Source of the DNA: Acidobacteriota bacterium
Lineage (GTDB): Bacteria; Acidobacteriota; UBA6911
Length of the DNA stretch: 64,000 nt
Assembly (NCBI GenBank): GCA_031271905.1
Contig: JAISUT010000056.1
Coordinates: 41,856 to 105,855 of the forward strand
Direction of reading: 5' to 3'
The notes under the pieces: model-generated
Seen by the model: the letters and a program-made list of their open reading frames with translations, nothing else
The model's database searches: none
Told to the model about the DNA's origin: nothing
Shown: positions 1 to 10,346 of the stretch, one piece after another
How positions within the stretch are numbered: the first letter of the stretch is position 1
How the letters are laid out: every line of letters starts with the position of its first letter
Program-made: the position numbers and the translations under genes

Positions 1-62
1 CTTCTTATGCTGCCGCGCCAGCCGGTTGTATTCCTTTTTCAGGGATGTGACGTCGTCCGACA
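1..62 (-). CDS. N-terminal start of a truncated CDS (MSDDVTSLKKEYNRLARQHKK...), continuing beyond the left edge
   Basis: Reverse complement of 1-62 reads ATG TCG GAC GAC GTC ACA TCC CTG AAA AAG GAA ...; directly downstream of the FIST gene on the same strand. Confidence 0.5.
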
Positions 63-75
63 TGTGCCGTCCCGG

Positions 76-1254
76 TCAGAACATGCAAAAGGTGATCGAA
101 CAGTTGTGGAAGCGGTTGGAGACCTGCCCGTCCTTGTAGCGGGCGGGGCATATCTCCCCCAGGCAGTAGGCGCCGAACAGGGTCAACCCCGGCGGAAGCA
201 TCTCCGAGAGGATGCGCCCCTCGGCGTCGCCGTCCGAACCGAGGATCATCGCCCGTCCGCCGCAGGAGATGCACATGGCGGTCGAGTAGGAGTAGCCTGG
301 ATGCGCCTCCCCGGCATCCAGCAACACCCGCATCGACTCGCGGCATGCCGCCATGATGTCCTCCTTCTTGATCAGGCAGATGTTGGCAAGCGTCCCGACC
401 GGCACGTCGCCAACGCACGTGCCGGAACCGTCCGCGAGGTCGAGCTTCGAGATGTGGCGCATCAGCGGGGTCTCGTCCTCGCCCTCGCGCGTCAGCATCA
501 TGGGGTACGAGGCGAACGCCAGCAGCGGGTCGTCCACGTCGGTCTTGAAGCCGAAGCCCTCCAGGTATCGGACGAAGGTTTCGTCGCCCACCATGCGGAC
601 GACGTTCTTCTCCGCGGCGGTGACGCGGCGGATCCTCTCGGCGAAGCGCGATGTGGCGTGGCGCAGCGAAAACACCGGGTGGACGTCGCCCCGGATGCCG
701 CAAAGGACCAGGCGGTCCCTGTACTCCCCGCCGGAGAAGAACACGCGCGGATGCTTGTGGTCGTAATCGTTGGAGGACATGCCGCCGATGACCGGCACGC
801 CGGGGGCGACGCGCGAGATCACGTCGGGGTACTGGTCGCCGGAGAAGTCCAGCCCGGAGGGGCAAAACGCCAGCAGGACGCCGGGAGGCGCGCCCTCCGC
901 GACGATCCTGCCGCAGGCGCCGGCGATGCGCTCCTCGCAATTGCCCGCGTCGAGCGGTTCGGAGACGGCGACGGGGAACTCGCAGTCGTCCGCAGTCAGG
1001 ACGGTCAACACCGCGCCGCCGTCCTGCCGCCCGCCGGAGTCGAGGGCGGCGAGCGTGGTCATGCCCGCGACCTCGAAGCCCAGGATGCCTTTCAATTCGC
1101 CGGTCAACGCCGCGCCGTCGGTGTCGGCGTCGCACAGGAGCAGGCCGATGGAGTTCTTCTGGAAGGCGATCTTCCCTTTGACCGACTCGGCGAGTTCGCG
1201 GGCGAGCCCCGCCGTGTCGTCCAGTTCGAAGCTGACAGCCGATGCGCTTTTCAT
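76..1254 (-). CDS. FIST-domain sensory protein
   Basis: FIST N/C-like motifs (GMTTLAALD, VIGGMSSND, YSYSTAMCISCGGRAMILG, LFGAYCLGEICP); RBS-like GAGAGGA before MKSASAVSFE. Confidence 0.8.
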   Translation of the reverse strand: MKSASAVSFELDDTAGLARELAESVKGKIAFQKNSIGLLLCDADTDGAALTGELKGILGFEVAGMTTLAALDSGGRQDGGAVLTVLTADDCEFPVAVSEPLDAGNCEERIAGACGRIVAEGAPPGVLLAFCPSGLDFSGDQYPDVISRVAPGVPVIGGMSSNDYDHKHPRVFFSGGEYRDRLVLCGIRGDVHPVFSLRHATSRFAERIRRVTAAEKNVVRMVGDETFVRYLEGFGFKTDVDDPLLAFASYPMMLTREGEDETPLMRHISKLDLADGSGTCVGDVPVGTLANICLIKKEDIMAACRESMRVLLDAGEAHPGYSYSTAMCISCGGRAMILGSDGDAEGRILSEMLPPGLTLFGAYCLGEICPARYKDGQVSNRFHNCSITFCMF

Positions 1255-1360
1255 GGTCGTTCCTCTCGTTCGTCCGGGGCGCGGCAAGACCGTGACGGGC
1301 GGTGCCTGCGCAGCCGCCGCCGTCGGAAGGCGCCGGGGAAACCGCCGGTGCGGGAAGACA

Positions 1361-1849
1361 TCACAGACGCCAATGGCCTTTGCCTGCGGAATAGATTAGC
1401 ACTTCGCCGCTGCCCACGTCGATGGATACCGTGCGGCTAATCGTGCCTCCGACGTCCTCCGACGCGATGGACAGCCCCTGGGCCCAGAGGATGCTCCGCA
1501 CGGCCTGCACGTTGCGCTTGCCGATGTTGAAGACGTCGTTCTTGTCCATGATGACGGCGCCGCCCGCCAGCTTCACGGACACGCCCAGCCCCTTGGCGCG
1601 GAAACCGATCCCGGACATGGCCTGGAAAAGGCGCGGCAACCCCGTGTCGGCGAAAAAGCCCGGTTTCTCGAGGGCGCGCTCGGGGTTCACGGCGGAGTCG
1701 GGCAGCGCGATGTGGATCATCCCCGCCGCAGGCAGGGCGGGACAGTGCATGATGACGGCGACGCAGGAGCCTAGCGCGTACGTCTTGATGGATGACGCGG
1801 CGTCCCTGGACACCCCGAAATCCCCGACCCCAAGGACGAGCTCGCTCAT
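1361..1849 (-). CDS. cheD: Chemoreceptor glutamine deamidase CheD
   Basis: YALGSCVAVIMHCP, GMIHIALPDS, KLAGGAVI, IGKRNVQAV motifs; sits next to cheB. Confidence 0.9.
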   Translation of the reverse strand: MSELVLGVGDFGVSRDAASSIKTYALGSCVAVIMHCPALPAAGMIHIALPDSAVNPERALEKPGFFADTGLPRLFQAMSGIGFRAKGLGVSVKLAGGAVIMDKNDVFNIGKRNVQAVRSILWAQGLSIASEDVGGTISRTVSIDVGSGEVLIYSAGKGHWRL

Positions 1850-2907
1850 CTGGACATCTCTTTCAACAGGCAGATGATCTCCACCGGCATCTTGTCCAGG
1901 GGGACGAGCCTTTCCGCCCCCCCTTTTTCAAATGCCACCTTGGGCATGCCGAAGACGACGCAGCTCTCCTCGTCCTGGGCGATGTTGCGCCCCCCCGCCT
2001 GGCGCATCCGCAACATCCCCTCGGCGCCGTCCGACCCCATGCCCGTGAGCATCACGCCGACGGCGTTGGGGCCCACCTCGTGGGCGACCGAGTCCATCAT
2101 CACGTCCACCGAGGGGCAATGGCCGCTGACTTTCGGCCCCTCGTGGCACGCCACCTGGTAAGTCCCGCCGCTGCGGATGACCTTGAGCTGCTTCCCGCCG
2201 GGGGCGATCAGGACATGGCCGGAACGCACCCGGTCGCCGCTCACCGCCTCCTTGACCTTCATCGCGCACAGATCGTCCAGGCGGTCGGCGAACATCTTGG
2301 TGAACCCCGCCGGCATGTGTTGCACCACCACCACCCCCGGCATGTCGGCGGGGAAGCGGGTGAGCAGCGCCCTGAGCGCCTCGGTGCCGCCGGTGGAGGC
2401 GCCGATGGCGATGACCTTGTCGGTCGAGCCCGCCAGCCAGGTCTTCTGCTCGGCGGTGACGTTCCTCGCGACCGCCTGCCGGTCTTTCTTCCAATGGGAG
2501 ACGTTGGCGCGCGCCGCGATCTTGACCTTCTCGCACAAGGTGGCGATCATGCCCTGTAAACCGGCGGCCATGTTGGCGGTCGGCTTGGTGACGAAATCGA
2601 CCGCGCCCGCGTCCAGGGCGTCCAGCGTGATCTGGCCGCCCCTCTGGGTCAGCGAGCTGACCATGACGACCGGCAGGGGGTGCTGCGGCATCAGCCGCCG
2701 CAGGAACTGGACGCCGTCCATCTTGGGCATCTCCACGTCCAGCGTCAGGACGTCGGGCCGCAACTCCATGATCTTGTCCCGCGCCATGTACGGGTCGTTC
2801 GCCGTGCCGACCACCACGATGTCGGGGTCCATGCCCAACCCCCGCGAGAGTATCTGCCGCACCAGCGCGGAGTCGTCGACGACCAGGACGCGAATCTTAC
2901 CTTGCAT
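1846..2907 (-). CDS. cheB: Protein-glutamate methylesterase CheB
   Basis: Receiver domain (VLVVDDSALVRQIL, LTLDVEMPKMDG) plus methylesterase domain (IGASTGGTEALRALL, GMGSDGAEGM). Confidence 0.95.
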   Translation of the reverse strand: MQGKIRVLVVDDSALVRQILSRGLGMDPDIVVVGTANDPYMARDKIMELRPDVLTLDVEMPKMDGVQFLRRLMPQHPLPVVMVSSLTQRGGQITLDALDAGAVDFVTKPTANMAAGLQGMIATLCEKVKIAARANVSHWKKDRQAVARNVTAEQKTWLAGSTDKVIAIGASTGGTEALRALLTRFPADMPGVVVVQHMPAGFTKMFADRLDDLCAMKVKEAVSGDRVRSGHVLIAPGGKQLKVIRSGGTYQVACHEGPKVSGHCPSVDVMMDSVAHEVGPNAVGVMLTGMGSDGAEGMLRMRQAGGRNIAQDEESCVVFGMPKVAFEKGGAERLVPLDKMPVEIICLLKEMSR

Positions 2908-3781
2908 CTGAAACCACCGCCTTCTGATACAACGCAGGCTGGATGTACCTGTACGCCTGCTGCTTCCTCCCCAAGGTCTCCGAATGGCCGATGAACAGGT
3001 ATCCGCCCGGCTCGGTCACCTCGTAGAAGCGGTTGACCACCTTCTGCTTGTCGTTCTCGTCGAAATAGATCATGACGTTGCGGCAGAAGATGACGTGGAA
3101 CGGCTTCCGGAACGGGTAGGATCTGTTCATCAGGTTGAAGCGCCGGAACGTCGCGTCCCGGCGCAGACGGTCTGCGATCCTGTAGCTGCCGTCGCCGAGG
3201 CGCGACGTGTATTTTTCGCGCAAGCGCGGCGGCAACGACGCGATCTTGTCCTCGCTGTAGACCCCCTCCTTGGCGACATCCAGCACCTGCTCCGAGATGT
3301 CGGTCGCCAAGATCCCCGCCTTCCAGTCGCTGGCGCCGGCGCCGAAGAACTCCGCCATGAGCATCAGCAGCATGTACGCCTCCTCGCCCGTGGAGCAGCC
3401 CGCGCACCAGACGCGCAGGTCGTTCTCGCCCTTGGCGCGCAACGACGCCGTGATCGCAGGCAACGCCACTTTGGAGAAATACTCGAAGTGGTCGTTCTCG
3501 CGGTTGAAGAAGGTGTGGTTGGTCGAGATGCGGTTGACCAGCTCCTGCACCTGCCGCCGGTCGCTGCTCTTCGTCAGATGGTCGTAGTAGTTCTGGAAGG
3601 AGCCGAAGCCGGAGTCGCGGATGATCTTCTGCAGCCGCGAGACCAGCAGGGAGCGTTTCTTGTCCGTCAAGTGGATGCCGAACCGCCGGTGGATGTAGGT
3701 GCGGAAGAGGTCGAACTCCGCACCGCTGATGTCCATCAGGTAATGGTTGTTGAGGTTGGCTTCCATGGCCGGACCCGTCAT
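2897..3781 (-). CDS. cheR: Chemotaxis protein methyltransferase CheR
   Basis: NHTFFNRENDHF, RVWCAGCSTGEEAYML, VIFCRNVMIYFD, GGYLFIGHSE motifs. Confidence 0.95.
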   Translation of the reverse strand: MTGPAMEANLNNHYLMDISGAEFDLFRTYIHRRFGIHLTDKKRSLLVSRLQKIIRDSGFGSFQNYYDHLTKSSDRRQVQELVNRISTNHTFFNRENDHFEYFSKVALPAITASLRAKGENDLRVWCAGCSTGEEAYMLLMLMAEFFGAGASDWKAGILATDISEQVLDVAKEGVYSEDKIASLPPRLREKYTSRLGDGSYRIADRLRRDATFRRFNLMNRSYPFRKPFHVIFCRNVMIYFDENDKQKVVNRFYEVTEPGGYLFIGHSETLGRKQQAYRYIQPALYQKAVVSDAR

Positions 3782-3805
3782 CTCCGCACGCCTTCCATTT
3801 TCAAA

Positions 3806-5692
3806 CTAATAGCGTCCGAACTCGCTGTCATCCAGCGCGATGAAATCGTCGGACGCCTTCGTCTGCTTCTGCACCTCCCGCGCCGCCAGGTGGGGCGGGA
3901 ACTCGTCGGCGAAATCCTCCGCCGTCTTCGGCCAGTTGCGCTCGTCCCCGCGCTTGCCGGGGCGTTTGGCGGGCGGTTCGGCGACCCCCCTGTCGCCTTC
4001 GCCCTGATGGGGCTGCCCCTGGTTGCGGAGCTTGAACCGGTTGAGGAGCTTGCGCAGATGCTGCGCCTGGCTCGCCAGCTCTTCGCTCGCCGCCGCGCTC
4101 TCCTCGGCGTTGGCGGTGTTCTGCTGGGTGACGCTCTCGATCTGGCTCAACCCCTGGTTGATCTGGCCGATGCCCTGCGACTGCTCGTTGGAGGCGGCGG
4201 CGATCTCCGCCACCAGATCCGTGGTCTTGGTGATGCCGGTGACGATCTCGGACAGGGCCGCAGCCGTGCGCTTGGCGATGTCCACGCCGTGCTCGGCCTT
4301 GCCGACCGAGCCTTCGATCAGGTCGGCGGTCTCACGCGCCGCCTGGGCGCTGCGGGCGGCGAGGTTGCGCACCTCCTCCGCCACCACGGCGAAGCCCTTG
4401 CCGTGCTGCCCCGCGCGGGCCGCCTCCACCGCCGCGTTCAACGCCAGGAGGTTGGTCTGGAAGGCGATCTCGTCGATCACCTTGATGATCTTGGAGATGT
4501 TCTGGCCGGAGGCGTTGATGTCGTCCATGGCGGCCATCATCTCCTTCATCTGCTCGTTCCCTTTCTCCGCCGCGCTCCGGGCCTGGGTGGAGAGCTGGTT
4601 GGCCTGCGCCGCGTTCTCGGCGTTTTGCTTGGTCTGGGCGCTGATCTCCGTCATGGAGCTGGTGATCTGCTCCAGGGAGCTGGCCTGCTCGGTGGCGCCT
4701 TGCGAGAGCGACTGGCTGGAGTCGGAGACCTGCGTGGAGCCTCCGGCGATCTGGTTGCCCGCGGTCTGCACCTGTTCGAGGATGCCGTTGAGCGTCTCGG
4801 TCATGGACTTGAGGGCGCGGCCGAACTGGTCTTTCTCCGAGCGCACCGGGACGTCCACGTCCAGGTTCCCCTTGGCGATCTCCTCCGCAACGCCCGCCGC
4901 CGCCCCGAGCGTCTCCGCGATGCTGTCGAAGTTCTGGATGAGCACGCCGAGCTCGTCCTTGCGGTCTTCGGTGATGCGCACGCTGAAATCGCCCTTGACG
5001 ATCTCCGTCGCCATCCCCAGGACTTTTTTGATCGGGACCGTGATGCTCCGCTCCAGGAAGAAACCCAGGACGATGGCGGCGACGAAGACGGCGCCGAAAG
5101 TCAGCGAGATCATCAAGAGGACGAAGTTGTACGTGGACGCCTCCTCCGTCTCCAGGTCGGAGACGAGCTTGTCGTTGATCGCCTGGATCTTCGCCATGTC
5201 CTCGCGCATGGATTCGAACCTGTCCGCGCCGGTGCCCTCGTCCAGCATCTTCAAGGCGGCGGAGCGATCCGAGTTGCGGAGGGCGTCGATGCGCTTCCTG
5301 GAACTCTCCACCCAGGCGTTCAGATGGGTTTGGAACACCGGGTCGATGGCCCTGGACTCGTCGCTTACGAATGTCGCGACCGCCTTCGCCCAGCTCTCTT
5401 TCGCCTGCGCCACGTTCTCTTCATACTCCTTGTTCAGCTTGTCGAACTTCTCCGTGCCCGGCTCGGTGAAGGTCATCGTCCGGAGCGCCACGCGGGCCTG
5501 TTGGAGGTCGCGGTCTGCGCTCAGGATGCCGTTCGTGACGGGGAGCCGGTGGTGGATGGCCGTGTCGCACAACGTCTTTATGATGCCCAGCCCCCTGTAG
5601 CTCATAAAGGCCAGGACCCCCGTCAACAGCAACACGACGGCGAAGCTGCTCAGCAACTTCATTCCGATCTTGAGATCTCTAAACCACTTCAT
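3806..5692 (-). CDS. Methyl-accepting chemotaxis protein (two TM segments, HAMP, signalling domain)
   Basis: 4HB-like sensor, tandem HAMP-like region, hairpin tip [40 protein letters not shown]. Confidence 0.93.
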   Translation of the reverse strand: MKWFRDLKIGMKLLSSFAVVLLLTGVLAFMSYRGLGIIKTLCDTAIHHRLPVTNGILSADRDLQQARVALRTMTFTEPGTEKFDKLNKEYEENVAQAKESWAKAVATFVSDESRAIDPVFQTHLNAWVESSRKRIDALRNSDRSAALKMLDEGTGADRFESMREDMAKIQAINDKLVSDLETEEASTYNFVLLMISLTFGAVFVAAIVLGFFLERSITVPIKKVLGMATEIVKGDFSVRITEDRKDELGVLIQNFDSIAETLGAAAGVAEEIAKGNLDVDVPVRSEKDQFGRALKSMTETLNGILEQVQTAGNQIAGGSTQVSDSSQSLSQGATEQASSLEQITSSMTEISAQTKQNAENAAQANQLSTQARSAAEKGNEQMKEMMAAMDDINASGQNISKIIKVIDEIAFQTNLLALNAAVEAARAGQHGKGFAVVAEEVRNLAARSAQAARETADLIEGSVGKAEHGVDIAKRTAAALSEIVTGITKTTDLVAEIAAASNEQSQGIGQINQGLSQIESVTQQNTANAEESAAASEELASQAQHLRKLLNRFKLRNQGQPHQGEGDRGVAEPPAKRPGKRGDERNWPKTAEDFADEFPPHLAAREVQKQTKASDDFIALDDSEFGRY

Positions 5693-5804
5693 AGCACTCC
5701 CCTCCACAACGCAAAGTAATTCCAAAACCCGTCTGCAAGGCCCGCCGCCCGCCGCGCCGACGCGACGGCGTGGGCTCGACGCCCCGCGGCCTTACGCGCG
5801 CCCC

Positions 5805-6314
5805 TCAGTCCGCGGCCTGCGCGTGTTCCGCGGCATCCTCGTACAGCAGCCGCCGGACGTCGAGGAGTATCTTGACCTCGCCCCCCGCCTTGCCGATGCC
5901 CTGTATGTAGCTGGGGCCGCCCTTGCCCGTGTGGGGCGCGGGCTCGATCTGGTCTTCGGGGATGGACGCCACCTCGTTGACCTTGTCCACCACCAGCCCC
6001 ACGGCCTTGTCCTCGACGTTGACCACCACGATGCATGTGCGCTCGTCGTACTCCCGCTCCGGGAGGTTGAAACGGATGCGCACGTCCATCACCGGGATGA
6101 CCTTGCCGCGCAGGTTGATGACCCCTTTGACGAAGCGGGGCAGGTCGGGGACGTCGGTTATCTTCTGGATGCCGATGATCTCCGTGACGTAGCGGATCTC
6201 GAAGCCGTAGTCCTCGTTCGCCAGGCGAAAGGTGAGGAACCGCCCTTTCAGCGTGTCCTCCTCGACGCCCATGACATCCTCATCGACCGTTTTCTCTGCC
6301 AGCGCACTTCCCAT
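5805..6314 (-). CDS. cheW: Chemotaxis coupling protein CheW
   Basis: FLTFRLANEDYGFEIRYVTEIIG, INLRGKVIPVMDVRIRF; start taken at MGSALAEKTVDE. Confidence 0.92.
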   Translation of the reverse strand: MGSALAEKTVDEDVMGVEEDTLKGRFLTFRLANEDYGFEIRYVTEIIGIQKITDVPDLPRFVKGVINLRGKVIPVMDVRIRFNLPEREYDERTCIVVVNVEDKAVGLVVDKVNEVASIPEDQIEPAPHTGKGGPSYIQGIGKAGGEVKILLDVRRLLYEDAAEHAQAAD

Positions 6315-6483
6315 TTTCCCCATCCTGTTTTTTTTCGGCCCGTGGCACGCCGCCCGTGGCAAGTATCCATACCCTGTGTGACGCGACCGCGTCACGCCTG
6401 CCGCCACGGCGCCCCGTCTGCGGCATCCCATCCCTATCGCCCCTTCCCGGCCCCCGGTTCGCCGCACCGGTCGCGACGCCCCG

Positions 6484-8979
6484 TCACACGCCCGCCGCCT
6501 GCAACTCCCGCTCGTACTCCAGCTCCACCAGCGAACCGATGTCCAGGATCAGGCAGACCTCGCCGTTGCCCAGGATGGTGCAGCCGGAGATGCCCCGTAT
6601 GTTGCCGATGTAGTCGGACAACCCCTTGATGACGGTCTGCTGCTGCCCCAGGATCTCGTCCACCTGGAGGCAGAAGCTGACCCCCTGGTCCTCCATCACG
6701 ACCAGGACGCCATCTTCGACCTGCTCGAAGTCGTCCTGTTCCTGGAGCAGGTCGGCGAGCCGCCGGATGGGGAAGAACTTGTCCCGTATCTGCGCCATCC
6801 GCCGCCCGTCGGGCATCACGGTGATGTCGCCCGCCGTGGGGCGTATGATCTCCCGGATGGCGATCAACGGCGCGATGCACTTGGTCTTGCCCACCCGTAT
6901 GAGCATGCCGTCGATGATGGCGAGCGTCAGCGGGATGCGCAGCTTCATCTGCGTGCCCTTGCCCGGCTTGCTCTGGATGTCGATCTTCCCCTTGATCTTC
7001 TCCAAGTTCTGCTTCACGACGTCCATGCCGACGCCGCGCCCGGAGATGTCGGTGACCTTCTCGGCGGTGGAGAAGCCGGGCTGGAAGATCAGCCCGAACA
7101 CGGCCTTCTCCGACAGGTCGGCGCCGTCGCCTTGGACGAGCCCCTTGCCGCGCGCCTTCTCCAATATCTTCTCCTTGTCCAGCCCCCGCCCGTCGTCCTC
7201 GACGGTGATCCAGATCTCGCCCTCCTCGTGGCGCGCCGAGAGCCTGACCACGCCCGTCTCGGGCTTGCCCGACTTGACCCGCTCGTCCGGGGTCTCCAGG
7301 CCGTGGTCGAGGGAGTTGCGCAACAGGTGCACCAAGGGGTCGGTGATGGTCTCGACCACGGTCTTGTCCACCTCCGTCTCCTCGCCCGACAGTTGCAGGT
7401 CCACCTTCTTGCCCGACTTGACCGAGAGGTCGTGGACCAGGCGGATCATCTTTTTGAACAGGCCGGATACCGGGATCATGCGGATGGTCATCGCCATCTC
7501 CTGCAACTCCCGGATGAGCTTCTCCATCTGCTGCGCCGCCTTGTTGAAGTTCTCCAGGTGCAGACCCGCCAGGTCGGGGTTGTTGACCAGCATGTTCTCG
7601 GCGATGACCAGCTCGCCGATGACGTTGATCAGGTCGTCGAGCTTGCCGAGGTCCACGCGGATGTCCTGGCGCTTGAGCTGGGCGGGCTTCGCGCCCCCCG
7701 AAGACGGCGGGAGGATGGGGGGGGTGTTCTTCCGCTCCTCCTGCTCGTGCAGGGCGGCCTCGACCTGCTCCGGCGTGACCTTCCCCATCTCCACGAGCCG
7801 TTCGCCGATGGGGCCGGGCTGCTTGGAGAGCGCCTCGTCCACGGCCTCCTTCTCGACCAGCCCCTGGCGCACCAGTATCTCCCCGACGCGGGGCACGGTC
7901 AGGTTCTTGATGGCGTCGACGAACTGGTCGATGTCGGCGATCTGCCCTGCGCCCCCGCGCCCGATGTCGGCGATGGAGTTTTTCAAGGCGTCGATGTAGC
8001 CGAGGAGGAACTCGGCGGGGTTGTCGATGTTGGTCGGCACCCCCTCCCGCACCTCGTCCAGCAAGCTCTCCATGTTATGCGCGAGCCGCTCCGGATCCTT
8101 GTACCCGAAGAAACCGCAGTTGCCTTTGAAGCTGTGGACGTTGCGGAACACGTCCGAGACCAGGTCGATGTTCTCCGGGCTTTCAGACCAGAGCAGCAAC
8201 CCCTGTTCGATGGCGTGCAACAGGTCGTCGGACTCTTGGACGAAGGCGCCGAGCATCTCGGGCGGGATGAGGTCGGCGGGGTCGTCCGCCACATCTCGCC
8301 CCCCGTCCCCCCCTGCGCCGTCCGCCGGCGTCGCCGCGCCGGGGGCGGGTTCGGCGGCCGCCGCGTCGCAGCTTTCCGCAGCCTTCTCTGCGGCGGCGAT
8401 GGCCGCCTCCAGGAGTTGCTTCATCTGCGCGGACTTCTCCTGCATGGCCTCGTCGTTGCCGTCATGCTCCAGCCTGTCGAGGGACTCCTTTGCGAAATCG
8501 CAGGTCTGGCAGAGCAGATCCACGTGTCCGGGCTGCATCTTCACCTTGCCCGAACGGATGCGGTCGAGCAGGCTTTCCGCCGCGTGGGCGGAGGCGACGA
8601 TGTTGTTGAGCCCGAGGAAGCCCGCGCTCCCCTTCATGGAGTGGAAGAGCCGGAAGATGGCGTTCATGGTCTCGCCGTCGCCGTTGATCTGCGCGAACAC
8701 CCGGCACTGCTTGCACCCCGCCTCCGAGCTCGCATAGGGGCAGGTCTGGTCGCCACCGCCGACGTACCCCTTGTGCAGCCAGCACGGGTAGTCGATCCTG
8801 TTGCCGTGGCGCGGGCAGCCGGTGTTCTCGCAACCGAGCGTCGCCCAGCAGTCGGCGTCGTGGCAGTGCTGCCCCAACTCGATGATGGTCGGTTCGAGCT
8901 GTTCGATCATCTCACGGTTTTCCTGGATGAAATCGACCAGTATCTCGTCTAACTCGTTGAAGACTTCGCTCATCCCCAT
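6484..8979 (-). CDS. cheA: Chemotaxis histidine kinase CheA with two Hpt domains and a Cys-rich insertion
   Basis: Hpt1 LFHSMKGSAGFLGL, Hpt2 NVHSFKGNCGFFGY, H-ATPase (LLRNSLDHGLE, GRGVGMDVVK), C-terminal CheW-like domain. Confidence 0.93.
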   Translation of the reverse strand: MGMSEVFNELDEILVDFIQENREMIEQLEPTIIELGQHCHDADCWATLGCENTGCPRHGNRIDYPCWLHKGYVGGGDQTCPYASSEAGCKQCRVFAQINGDGETMNAIFRLFHSMKGSAGFLGLNNIVASAHAAESLLDRIRSGKVKMQPGHVDLLCQTCDFAKESLDRLEHDGNDEAMQEKSAQMKQLLEAAIAAAEKAAESCDAAAAEPAPGAATPADGAGGDGGRDVADDPADLIPPEMLGAFVQESDDLLHAIEQGLLLWSESPENIDLVSDVFRNVHSFKGNCGFFGYKDPERLAHNMESLLDEVREGVPTNIDNPAEFLLGYIDALKNSIADIGRGGAGQIADIDQFVDAIKNLTVPRVGEILVRQGLVEKEAVDEALSKQPGPIGERLVEMGKVTPEQVEAALHEQEERKNTPPILPPSSGGAKPAQLKRQDIRVDLGKLDDLINVIGELVIAENMLVNNPDLAGLHLENFNKAAQQMEKLIRELQEMAMTIRMIPVSGLFKKMIRLVHDLSVKSGKKVDLQLSGEETEVDKTVVETITDPLVHLLRNSLDHGLETPDERVKSGKPETGVVRLSARHEEGEIWITVEDDGRGLDKEKILEKARGKGLVQGDGADLSEKAVFGLIFQPGFSTAEKVTDISGRGVGMDVVKQNLEKIKGKIDIQSKPGKGTQMKLRIPLTLAIIDGMLIRVGKTKCIAPLIAIREIIRPTAGDITVMPDGRRMAQIRDKFFPIRRLADLLQEQDDFEQVEDGVLVVMEDQGVSFCLQVDEILGQQQTVIKGLSDYIGNIRGISGCTILGNGEVCLILDIGSLVELEYERELQAAGV

Positions 8980-9243
8980 CTCCCGCCTGGCGGCTCAGGT
9001 TTGTCCGGGTCTACATATCGTCGCCGCGCCCCCGCACCGTAATTTTTTTCGGGCGAAACGCGGCAAAAAACGCTGTAGCCGTCGTCGGTTTCGCTTTCGG
9101 CGCAGGCGGGGGATGCAAGGGGGGGGGCCAAGGGGGGCCATGGAAGGCCTATGGATGGAATGGGGACGCCGCCCGCCGGGGTCGTTTCAAATCATGCGTG
9201 GATGTTGCAGGGAAGCCCGCCGGGGTCGGCGGACGCGCCGGTT

Positions 9244-10170
9244 TCAGCCCATGAGGGCGACCAGCACGGCCTTCTGCGCGTGGAGGCGGTTCTCCGCTTG
9301 CTGGAACACGACCGAGTGGGGGGAGTCGATGACGCCGGCGGAGACCTCCTCGCCGCGGTGCGCGGGCAGGCAGTGCATGAAGACGTAGTCGTCCTTCGCC
9401 CGCGCCGTCACCCCGTCGTCGATCTGGTAGCCTGCGAAATCCCTCTGGCGTTTCTCGTTCTCCGCCTCCTGCCCCATGCTGGTCCAGACGTCGGTGTAGA
9501 GCACGTCGGCGGCCTCGGCGGCCTGCAGCGGGTCGCGCACGACCTCGATCCTCCCGCCGGAGGCGTCGGCGTGCTCCCGCGCCCAGGCGACGACGCCCGC
9601 GTCGGGCTCGTAACCCTCGGGGGTGGCGACCGCTATGTGCGCGCCGAATCGCGCCGCGCCGAAGATCAGCGAGTGGGCGACGTTGTTGCCGTCGCCGATG
9701 TAGGCGATCTTGACGTTGTTCAGGTCGCCTTTCGTCTCCAGGATCGTCAGGTAGTCCGCCATCGCCTGGCAGGGGTGTGTGAAATCGGTCAAGCCGTTGA
9801 TGACCGGGATGGCGGCCTCGCGCGCCAGCTCCTCGACGACGGCGTGGGCGAAGGTGCGGATCATGATCCCCTGCACCATGCGCTCCAGGTTCTTCGCCAC
9901 GTCCCGGATGGGCTCGCGCTTGCCGAGGTTGATCTCCTGCGCGGTCAGGTGTATGGCGAAGCCCCCCAGTTGCCGGACTCCCACCTCGAACGAGACGCGC
10001 GTGCGCAACGAGGGTTTTTCAAAGATCAGCGCCAGCGCCTTGCCGTCCAGCCGGCGGCTGTACTCCCCGGGCGCCGCCTTGAGGGCGCGCGCGGAAAACA
10101 GCAATTCCAGCAAGTCGGCCGTCGGCCAGTCCCGCAACGTCAGAAAATCCCGCTGTCCAGTGTCACCCAT
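9244..10170 (-). CDS. argF: Ornithine carbamoyltransferase
   Basis: FEKPSLRTRVSFEVGVRQLGG, HPCQAMADYLTI, MHCLPAHRGEEVSAGVID. Confidence 0.93.
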   Translation of the reverse strand: MGDTGQRDFLTLRDWPTADLLELLFSARALKAAPGEYSRRLDGKALALIFEKPSLRTRVSFEVGVRQLGGFAIHLTAQEINLGKREPIRDVAKNLERMVQGIMIRTFAHAVVEELAREAAIPVINGLTDFTHPCQAMADYLTILETKGDLNNVKIAYIGDGNNVAHSLIFGAARFGAHIAVATPEGYEPDAGVVAWAREHADASGGRIEVVRDPLQAAEAADVLYTDVWTSMGQEAENEKRQRDFAGYQIDDGVTARAKDDYVFMHCLPAHRGEEVSAGVIDSPHSVVFQQAENRLHAQKAVLVALMG

Positions 10171-10346
10171 CTCTCCGCCCCGCGCCTTCCAAAGAAACTC
10201 CCATAATCTACCGCAAATCCACTGCGAATCAAGTGCGCGCTTTCCTTATCCTCCCGTGTTCCCGAAGCGATCCTCCTTGGGGCCGCAAACCCCCGCCTGC
10301 ACGAACCGCCCGGCCGGTGCGAACGGCGGGAGCGCCGCCCCCGCCG

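Noticed and set aside
2984-5719. 911-aa ORF antisense to the MCP and cheR
   Set aside because: High-GC mirror ORF; composition is R/L/H-rich without motifs, and the opposite strand has clear CheR/MCP domains.
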